Source: Anaerolineales bacterium
Lineage (GTDB): Bacteria > Chloroflexota > Anaerolineae > Anaerolineales > Villigracilaceae
DNA: 47,136 nt
Reading direction: 5' to 3'
Assembly: GCA_030680795.1 (NCBI GenBank)
Contig: JAUXUL010000018.1
Location: forward strand, 1-47,136
The notes under the pieces were generated by a model, which did no database searches, had not been told where the DNA came from, and saw only the letters and a list, made by a program, of their open reading frames with translations. Of the stretch, positions 41,569 through 47,136 are shown in pieces (position 1 is the stretch's first letter; every line of letters starts with the position of its first letter). The translations under genes were made by a program, and so were the position numbers.

Positions 41569-42417
41569 ATGTCCAATACCTATAAAGAACGCGCGCTAAA
41601 ATATTTAGAGATCGAATGGGCGACCTATATTGAAAGATTTAATCGCTGGCCTGCTGAGGAGCGACTCAAGCGTGTGAAGGCTCAAGGCTATGGACAGTTC
41701 CGCGATATGCTCGCGCATGTCCTGGCGTGGTGGCAGGAAGGCATGGAGATCATCCATGCCATTGCCGAGGGACGCGAATATGAACGCAAAAAGTATAACT
41801 TCGATGTTTTCAATGCCGAAGCGGTTGCAAAATATAAAAATTGGGATGAAGCCGAGTTCCTTGCCCATTTTGAGAAAACGCGTCAGAAAGCCGCGGCAGA
41901 CCTAAGGTCCATGAATGAGGCGGCCTGGGAGAATCGGCGTGTGCGTGTGTGGGTCAATGGCGTTTTTATCCATCATGCGCGCGAACATCTGGTTGCATCC
42001 AGCCGTTTTCTTATTTTGGATATGCTTCAAAATGAATGGAAACCCTATATTGAAGATTTTGAGAAGATCGGAGATAAAGAAGCCTTCCTAAAAAAACAAG
42101 GCGTCGGGAATTTTCGTGAAATGCTTGGGCATGTGATCGGCTGGTGGGATGAGGGTGAGCACATCATCACGGGTATTTTGAAAGACCCGAATTTCAAATG
42201 GCAGGATCGCGATACAGACGCTGTCAATGCTGAATTGATCGTAAAATATAAAAAACTTTCTGATGCAGAAACGCAAAAACAATTTGAAAGTAAAAGACAG
42301 GCTATGATAAAACTTGTGAACGAACTGCCTGAGGAAGCCTTCACGAACAGGGATATTGAAGGCTGGCTCGCGGCAGATGTAGTTGAACATTTTGATGATC
42401 ATGCCATCCACGGATAA
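41569..42417 (+). CDS. ClbS/DfsB-family four-helix-bundle protein, tandem duplication
   Basis: 282 residues from ATG 41569, preceded by GGAG at 41559-41562 (ATG 41557 is possible). Two homologous halves are visible: 'GYGQFRDMLAHVLAWWQEGM' with 'KYNFDVFNAEAVAKYK' in the first and 'GVGNFREMLGHVIGWWDEGE' with 'DRDTDAVNAELIVKYK' in the second. Each is a ClbS/DfsB (DinB-like) bundle; a His occupies the metal-binding place in both. Known ClbS protects from colibactin, but the role here is unknown. Confidence 0.82.
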   Translation: MSNTYKERALKYLEIEWATYIERFNRWPAEERLKRVKAQGYGQFRDMLAHVLAWWQEGMEIIHAIAEGREYERKKYNFDVFNAEAVAKYKNWDEAEFLAHFEKTRQKAAADLRSMNEAAWENRRVRVWVNGVFIHHAREHLVASSRFLILDMLQNEWKPYIEDFEKIGDKEAFLKKQGVGNFREMLGHVIGWWDEGEHIITGILKDPNFKWQDRDTDAVNAELIVKYKKLSDAETQKQFESKRQAMIKLVNELPEEAFTNRDIEGWLAADVVEHFDDHAIHG

Positions 42418-42419
42418 GC

Positions 42420-42905
42420 ATGGAACACATTGTTTACCTCGCGCTTGGAAGCAACATGGCCAACCGCCTTGCCAATTTGAAGAATGCGGTCAGTCAGCTC
42501 GCACCGCTGATGAACGTGAAGAAAGAGTCGCCTGTCTATGAAACGCCGCCCTGGGGTTTCAAGGATCAATCTGCGTTCTTAAATCAGGTGGTGATGGCTG
42601 AATCCTGTCTCAAGCCTGAAACGCTGCTTGGACATTTGAAACGGCTTGAAAGATCCTTGGGGCGCGTGGAGAGTTTTCAGAACGGACCGCGTTTGATTGA
42701 CCTGGATATTTTGTTCTTCGATGATTTGATCCTGGATTCGCCAGCGCTCGTGATTCCACATACACGTTTGCATCGGCGCGCATTCGTGCTGGTGCCATTG
42801 AATGACATTGCGCCTGATCATATTCATCCTCTGTTGGACAAACCCGTCAGCGAACTACTGCTGGATGTGGATCGGATCAATATCAATTTGTATGAAGGAA
42901 AGTAA
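42420..42905 (+). CDS. folK: 2-amino-4-hydroxy-6-hydroxymethyldihydropteridine pyrophosphokinase
   Basis: 161 residues, typical HPPK size. 'YLALGSNMANRLANLKNAV', 'YETPPWGFKDQSAFLNQVV' and 'RLIDLDILFFDDLIL' (Mg-binding DLD) cover all three signatures, and 'IPHTRLHRRAFVLVPLNDIA' follows. It passes pyrophosphate from ATP to the pterin in folate synthesis. It starts 2 bases after the preceding stop. No other folate genes are nearby. Confidence 0.93.
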   Translation: MEHIVYLALGSNMANRLANLKNAVSQLAPLMNVKKESPVYETPPWGFKDQSAFLNQVVMAESCLKPETLLGHLKRLERSLGRVESFQNGPRLIDLDILFFDDLILDSPALVIPHTRLHRRAFVLVPLNDIAPDHIHPLLDKPVSELLLDVDRININLYEGK

Positions 42906-42924
42906 ATTTTTGAAGCAATTTGGT

Positions 42925-42965
42925 GGTTTCGATACGAACGGGAAGAGCATCCGCTCTACTCAACC
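42925..42965. repeat. GGTTTCGATACG...CTACTCAACC repeat, copy 2
   Basis: GGTTTCGATACG at 42925-42936 and CTACTCAACC at 42956-42965 match the words at 27973-28000. An inner hairpin, GAGC-ATCC-GCTC, is visible. It fills the gap between folK and the FAH-family gene. Confidence 0.6.
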
Positions 42966-42994
42966 AACGGAGTATTTTGTAAAGGAAAAAGCAA

Positions 42995-43753
42995 ATGAAA
43001 ATCGTTCGTTATCAAGTAAATGAGGATGAGCCAAAATACGGCTGGATGCTGGATGACAAGATCGGTGAAATTCAGGGGAACCTCTTTGGCGAGTATCGCC
43101 GCCGTGAAGCAAAAATCCCTGCGGCGGAATTAAATATGCTCGCGCCCTGTGCGCCGAGTAAAATTTTATGCGTGGGACGCAACTACGTGGAACATGCCAA
43201 AGAATTGGGCAATGAAGTTCCCAAAGTTCCGCTTGTCTTTTTGAAGCCGCCTTCCTCGATCATCGCCAACGGCGAATATATCATTTTGCCGCCGCAATCA
43301 AGCCAGGTGGAGCATGAAGCGGAGCTGGTTGTCGTCATTGGCAGGCGCGCAAAAAACGTCACCACTGATACTGCGAAGGAATTTATCTTCGGTTACACCA
43401 TCGGCAACGACGTGACCGCGCGCGACCTGCAAAAGACGGACGGTCAATGGACGCGCGCCAAAGGCTTCGATACGTTCTGTTCCTTCGGTCCGTGGATCGA
43501 TACCGAGTTTGATGCATCCGACGCGGTGGTCACCTGCCGCGTGAATGGGCAGATGCGCCAGATGGCCTCCACGCGTGACATGGTTTTCAATGTTGGCACA
43601 ATGATCGCATACATTTCATCTGTGATGACGCTTGAACCAGGCGACATCATCTTCACCGGCACGCCCGCCGGAGTAGGTGAGTTGAAGAACGGCGATGTGG
43701 TGGATGTGGAAATTGAGGGACTTGGGAAGTTGAGCAACCCGGTGAAGGTATAG
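42995..43753 (+). CDS. Fumarylacetoacetate hydrolase-family protein
   Basis: 252 residues. The FAH fold is shown by 'ILCVGRNYVEHAKELGNEVP', 'FLKPPSSIIANGE', metal-binding 'VEHEAELVVVIGR', 'GYTIGNDVTARDLQK' and 'DIIFTGTPAGVGEL'. Members hydrolyse or isomerise 2-oxo/2-hydroxy dienoates or decarboxylate oxaloacetate; the substrate cannot be stated. ATG 42995 has AAAGGA upstream. Confidence 0.9.
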   Translation: MKIVRYQVNEDEPKYGWMLDDKIGEIQGNLFGEYRRREAKIPAAELNMLAPCAPSKILCVGRNYVEHAKELGNEVPKVPLVFLKPPSSIIANGEYIILPPQSSQVEHEAELVVVIGRRAKNVTTDTAKEFIFGYTIGNDVTARDLQKTDGQWTRAKGFDTFCSFGPWIDTEFDASDAVVTCRVNGQMRQMASTRDMVFNVGTMIAYISSVMTLEPGDIIFTGTPAGVGELKNGDVVDVEIEGLGKLSNPVKV

Positions 43754-43760
43754 ATTTTTT

Positions 43761-43857
43761 TGTCATTGCGAGGGCTCTTGTTCTTGCCCGAAGCAATCCC
43801 CGTATAGTGTTGGAGATTGCTTAACCGCCAGGAGCAAGTGCGCGGCTCGCAATGACG
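43761..43857. repeat. Palindromic repeat, family A, copy 5
   Basis: TGTCATTGCGAGGG starts at 43761 and GCTCGCAATGACG ends at 43857. Inner words GAAGCAATCCCC and GGAGATTGCTT are imperfectly paired. It fills the gap between the FAH gene and the MOCOS-like gene. Confidence 0.88.
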
Positions 43858-43880
43858 ATAATATTAGCAGGAGATTATCT

Positions 43881-45278
43881 ATGACCACGAATGAATTTCA
43901 AACCTTCCTCAAGCAATATCCCACTTACACAAAAACAGAATCTATAGATGCGCTTCGCAAAAAAGATTATTCACGCCTTGATCGCGGCGAACATATTTAT
44001 CTTGATTACACCGGCGGCGGCATGTATGCTGAATCGCAAATTCAAAAACATCATCAACTCCTGCGCGAGAATGTATTTGGGAATCCGCATTCATCCAATC
44101 CCACCTCATTTGCTGTAACCAACCTCGTTGAAGGCGCGCGCGAATACGTCTTAAAATTTTTCAATGCTGACTCGAACGAATATCTTGTCATCTTTACATC
44201 GAATGCCAGCGGCGCGTTGAAACTGATCGGCGAGTCTTACCCATTTTCAAACGGACGTTATCTTTTAACTTTCGACAATCACAACTCGGTCAATGGGATT
44301 CGGGAATTTGCCCATGCGCGCGGCGCGGATGTGACCTATATCCCGGTCATGCTCCCGGATATGCGCGTCGACGCTTCGCAACTTAACCTTGAGCTGGCTC
44401 GGCCATCGGGGAGCGGACACAACCTGTTTGCATACCCCGCGCAATCGAACTTCTCCTCGGTCAAACATCCGCTGGAGTGGATTGAGAAAGCCCATGCGCA
44501 CGGCTGGGACGTATTGCTGGACGCCGCTGCGTATGTGCCAACCAACAAACTTGACCTGGGCAAGGTCAAGCCTGATTTTGTGCCGATCTCATTTTATAAA
44601 ATATTCGGTTATCCAACGGGACTCGGCGCGTTGCTCGCGCGCAAATCTGCACTGGCAAAATTACATCGTCCCTGGTTTGCGGGCGGGACGATCACTGTCG
44701 CATCGGTGCAAGGGGATAAATATTATCCCGCCGAGGGCGCCGCCGCCTTTGAAGACGGCACACTCGATTACCTCAACATCCCCGCCCTTGAGATCGGGTT
44801 GAAGCAGATTGAATCGATTGGCTATGACCTCATCAGTGAGCGCGTCAAAACACTGACAGGCTGGCTGTTGGATAACTTAACTCAAATGAAACACAGCACA
44901 GGGGAGCCGCTGGTGCGTTTGTTCGGTCCTAACTCCACAGAAGGACGCGGCGGCGCGGTGACGGTTAATTTCTACGACAAGAACGGCAAAGCCTTTGATC
45001 ATCGCTTTATTGAAAGCGAAGCCAACAAAGTCAACATCTCGCTTCGCACAGGTTGTTTCTGCAATCCCGGCGCAGGCGAAGTAGCCCTTGGCATTTCCCG
45101 CGTGGAGTTGGATGTATGCTTCACTCGCCCCGAACACGAAGACAGGTTATCCATTGACGACTTCCGCCTGTGCATTGATGGCAAATCATCTGGAGCCGTG
45201 AGAATATCCGTGGGCATGGTCACGAATTTCAACGATGTGCAGGCGTTTCTGTCGTTTGCGCGAGGGTTGTTGAGTTAG
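43881..45278 (+). CDS. Class V aminotransferase, molybdenum-cofactor-sulfurase-like
   Basis: 465 residues. 'IYLDYTGGGMYAESQI' and 'NPHSSNPTS' are typical of the MOCOS/NifS-like N-terminus. The PLP lysine is in 'SFYKIFGYPTGLGALL', and 'LRTGCFCNPGA' holds the catalytic cysteine. It has no C-terminal MOSC domain, so it is a stand-alone desulfurase half. It probably mobilises sulfur, perhaps for a molybdoenzyme; none is in the window. AGGAG precedes ATG 43881. Confidence 0.87.
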   Translation: MTTNEFQTFLKQYPTYTKTESIDALRKKDYSRLDRGEHIYLDYTGGGMYAESQIQKHHQLLRENVFGNPHSSNPTSFAVTNLVEGAREYVLKFFNADSNEYLVIFTSNASGALKLIGESYPFSNGRYLLTFDNHNSVNGIREFAHARGADVTYIPVMLPDMRVDASQLNLELARPSGSGHNLFAYPAQSNFSSVKHPLEWIEKAHAHGWDVLLDAAAYVPTNKLDLGKVKPDFVPISFYKIFGYPTGLGALLARKSALAKLHRPWFAGGTITVASVQGDKYYPAEGAAAFEDGTLDYLNIPALEIGLKQIESIGYDLISERVKTLTGWLLDNLTQMKHSTGEPLVRLFGPNSTEGRGGAVTVNFYDKNGKAFDHRFIESEANKVNISLRTGCFCNPGAGEVALGISRVELDVCFTRPEHEDRLSIDDFRLCIDGKSSGAVRISVGMVTNFNDVQAFLSFARGLLS

Positions 45279-45285
45279 GTCATCC

Positions 45286-45317
45286 ACGAGACAGTCACCT
45301 AAAAATGATTGTCTCGT
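45286..45317. terminator. ACGAGACAGTCA hairpin, third member of the GACAGTCA stem family
   Basis: ACGAGACAGTCA at 45286-45297 pairs with TGATTGTCTCGT at 45306-45317 (one G-T pair), followed by TTGGTT. It likely ends the MOCOS-like transcript. Confidence 0.7.
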
Positions 45318-45397
45318 TTGGTTATAATTCCGCATTGTTATTTACGTTGTTTACAGGTGGGTTGTTCATCGGAGTAACAACTAATTAATGAGGTCAT

Positions 45398-46351
45398 ATG
45401 CAATTTGTTAGAACAGTTATTGCTTATTTTACGCCTCCTGTTCAAGATTCCCATCGCTCTTGGTCAATGCAGTTTGGGCCATTTCAACTAAAGACAATCA
45501 AGTTGGTGCAAAAAGAAACCAATTCTTTCAGAGTAATTGTCTATTGTCAGACAAAAATGAACTCACTCCCTGAACTAGATGAAAATAATAAAATTGTTTT
45601 TAAAACCAACATTCGGAAACTTTCAGAAAGCGTAATTGAGAATGCAGTTAATTTAATTTCCGTTACCAATCACTGCGCTAGGGTTATTGCATCTCCTTAC
45701 CCCTACGTTGCCTTAATACCTGAGAGTGATATGGAAAGAAGTTGGCTTGCAACTACAAATGGTATTTTCCTTGAGAGTCATGGGACTACGATGGCAAGGC
45801 ATAAAGTTATTCTTGACGCCACCATACTTCAAAGCCTGAAAGACCGAAGTGATGGTGTAGCACTTCTTTCGGAAGCATTATCACATCAGCACGCAACAGG
45901 AAAATACCATGAGTTCATCCGTTTGTTTGAACGCGCATTTAAGCTTTCATATCGTAAATTAGAAAAAAAAGTTAGTCAATTCTTGAAACAAGCAGACCTA
46001 GGATATACAAGAGATGAGGTGAAAAATTGGCTTAGCTTAAGAGACCTTGCCACCCACGCAGACACTGATGTGGGATTTACCCTCGAGTCACATGTGCGTC
46101 CATTTATTCACAGAATGGAGCAAGCTGCCTATGACATCCTCATGAATAAAGCAGTTTGGCGTAGTCCATCTCAAGAAAGACGCAATGGTTGGCATCAAAT
46201 AACAGCAACTACCTCTCCAACTAACGATCTCTTAATAACCCGAGGTGAAGATGCTACTTTTTCTTTCCAAACACTAGATGGTTTTGGCTCTTATCCTTTA
46301 GATCTGCAAGGGATACTAGAAGAGCCTCCCACAGAATGGTGGTTCAAATAA
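45398..46351 (+). CDS. Unknown protein with HEPN-like C-terminal part
   Basis: 317 residues, clearly more AT-rich than its neighbours and rich in Ile, Lys and Asn, which suggests recent acquisition. No full-length family is recognised. The part from about 170 to 255 is helical and includes 'FERAFKLSYRKLEKKVSQFL' and 'WLSLRDLATHADTDVG'. The R-x4-H in RDLATH is the pattern of HEPN domains, often ribonucleases or antiphage parts. The N-terminal 150 residues look like a mixed alpha/beta domain. No toxin-antitoxin partner is adjacent. Confidence 0.6.
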   Translation: MQFVRTVIAYFTPPVQDSHRSWSMQFGPFQLKTIKLVQKETNSFRVIVYCQTKMNSLPELDENNKIVFKTNIRKLSESVIENAVNLISVTNHCARVIASPYPYVALIPESDMERSWLATTNGIFLESHGTTMARHKVILDATILQSLKDRSDGVALLSEALSHQHATGKYHEFIRLFERAFKLSYRKLEKKVSQFLKQADLGYTRDEVKNWLSLRDLATHADTDVGFTLESHVRPFIHRMEQAAYDILMNKAVWRSPSQERRNGWHQITATTSPTNDLLITRGEDATFSFQTLDGFGSYPLDLQGILEEPPTEWWFK

Positions 46352-46450
46352 ACAAAAGAAAACCTCGAACTCTTATATGTGAGAAATGCCCAAAACCACT
46401 CGCCGAACATTCTGATGTCCCCGCTCTATACTAACAAAGGAGATGAATTC

Positions 46451-46513
46451 ATGAATATCCAAGAAATCAAAATCATTTACGACTACAACTACTGGGCATG
46501 CGTGTCATCCTGA
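46451..46513 (+). pseudogene. DinB-family gene start, interrupted by a repeat
   Basis: ATG 46451 follows AAAGGAG and encodes MNIQEIKIIYDYNYWA, the usual N-terminus of DinB-like proteins ('LxxYNxWANxRIL'). Translation then enters a family B repeat and stops at 46511-46513. No continuation of the fold was found after the repeats, so the gene is broken or its remainder is deleted. Confidence 0.6.
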
Positions 46514-46587
46514 GGGAGCGTTTTTTGCGACCGAAGTATCTCCTCCACGCCATGCAAGAGACCCTTCGTTATCGCTCAGGGTGACAC
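46503..46587. repeat. Palindromic repeat, family B, copy 2
   Basis: TGTCATCCTGAGGG begins at 46503 and CGCTCAGGGTGACA ends near 46586, with an inner 'AGTATCTCC' and 'GAGACCCTTCG'. It joins directly onto the interrupted DinB start. Confidence 0.85.
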
Positions 46588-46596
46588 ACTTTCCCG

Positions 46597-46672
46597 TGTC
46601 ATGCTGAGCCGCTTTGTGGCGAAGCATCTCCCACACAGTATACGAGTCTCTTCGCTGCCGCTCAGAGTGACA
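46597..46672. repeat. Palindromic repeat, family B, copy 3
   Basis: TGTCATGCTGAG at 46597-46608 is matched by CTCAGAGTGACA at 46661-46672, with inner 'GAAGCATCTCC' and 'GAGTCTCTTC'. It is in tandem with copy 2, ten bases apart. Confidence 0.82.
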
Positions 46673-46853
46673 CAAATGGAGAGTGCCTATGAAATCCTAC
46701 TACTTCAAAACCTTCACCACATTTCTTCCAGCCGCGCCGCTGACTCCGCCTCCGCCATGCACTCCACTTCCGCAGAGATACAGTCCCGTCAATGAGTGCC
46801 CTGTAATTGGATATGCCTTGCATGGACAAATAAACAAGAACACAAAATCCTCT

Positions 46854-47136
46854 TTATGGCGTCCTTTGATCAACCATTGGCTGAAAATTTTTTATACTTA
46901 GAACATTACAACACTCGCTGATCTGCGGCCTCAGCAGTCCGTATCCAACATAGATGCCATAACTGAAGGTGGTCAAGAATCCATAATCTGGATCAAAGTC
47001 CGCTTGCATGACGGAGAACGGATAGTTTTGCAAAGTTTCTTCGAGCAGGTCGAAGATCTGCGGCATCGTAAAGTGGACGTAACTGCACAGGAAGACTTCT
47101 TCGCCCCAATCAGGGTCAGCCCATTTTTCGGGCGGA
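46854..47136 (-). CDS. Unknown protein, C-terminal fragment (runs off the right edge)
   Basis: The frame is open from the right edge to the stop at 46854-46856, so 93 codons are visible and the true start is outside. Text such as 'PPEKWADPDWGEEVFLCSYV' and 'MPQIFDLLEETLQNYPF' reads as a real protein with mixed secondary structure. The last 15 or so residues (NFQPMVDQRTP) look unlike the rest and may come from an altered 3' end. No family recognised. Confidence 0.55.
   Translation of the reverse strand, partial: PPEKWADPDWGEEVFLCSYVHFTMPQIFDLLEETLQNYPFSVMQADFDPDYGFLTTFSYGIYVGYGLLRPQISECCNVLSIKNFQPMVDQRTP

Noticed and set aside
46689-46901. A 70-codon plus-strand frame starting MKSYYFKTFTTFLPAAP
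   Set aside because: It has a GGAG upstream but no recognisable family, an odd Pro-rich composition, and it overlaps the better minus-strand frame at the right edge. It may be debris of the broken DinB region.

Overview
The window reads as a chromosomal piece of a strictly or facultatively anaerobic bacterium, most likely a member of the Chloroflexota (class Anaerolineae). This assignment is inference. It rests on the combination of a methanogen-type Hdr-Mvh locus with bacterial genes, NBR1-Ig lipoproteins with Thr/Pro-rich linkers, a bacterial T-box on pheS, and dense palindromic repeats of the 'TGTCATTGCGAGG' and 'CCTGAGC-TGTCGAAGG' kinds. No rRNA, tRNA, CRISPR array, prophage or transposase gene was seen.

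Layout. 1-114: 5' end of a PLP aminotransferase (minus strand). 115-716: intergenic DNA with a repeat, a possible CRP/FNR-type site and a 28-codon reading frame. 717-23465: one long plus-strand redox locus. It holds an HdrD-like Fe-S protein, EtfB, EtfA, a membrane Etf:quinone oxidoreductase of the DUF224/EMO type, a three-gene signalling cassette, HdrC, HdrB, HdrA, MvhD, MvhG, an unknown 83-residue protein, MvhA and a hydrogenase maturation protease. After a hairpin terminator come hypA-B-F-C-D-E. 23462-24672 (minus): an arginase/agmatinase-family gene and a small GNAT gene. 24858-27547: lysine 2,3-aminomutase and two paralogous NBR1-Ig lipoproteins. 27588-32700 (minus): a small membrane protein, then pheT, an S23/IVP-type four-helix-bundle gene and pheS behind a T-box whose specifier reads UUC (Phe). 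32759-45278: mixed metabolic and housekeeping genes (GT-C membrane protein, HD hydrolase, YdeI-like, HAD phosphatase, GAF-GAF-PAS kinase, MBL-fold protein, asparaginase, endonuclease III, YbaK, ClbS/DfsB duplicate, folK, FAH family, MOCOS-like). 45398-47136: an AT-rich HEPN-like gene, a DinB-family start interrupted by repeats, and a partial unknown gene.

How it fits together. MvhADG-HdrABC is known in methanogens as an H2-dependent, flavin-based electron-bifurcating complex that reduces ferredoxin and a heterodisulfide. Here a complete set sits with EtfBA and a membrane DUF224 protein, a pair known to pass electrons between flavoenzymes and menaquinone. A complete [NiFe] maturation set (HypA-F plus endopeptidase) is alongside. 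The likely reading is an energy-coupling locus linking H2, ferredoxin and quinone. No methanogenesis gene is in view, so the acceptor of HdrB is unknown. Both HdrD-like CCG proteins lack the last cysteine of the CCG motif.

A second theme is repeat invasion. Palindromic elements fill many of the gaps, including every gap between hypF, hypC, hypD and hypE. They also sit in frame inside mvhD, the protease gene, hypF (at least three places including its stop codon), pheT and the GT-C gene.
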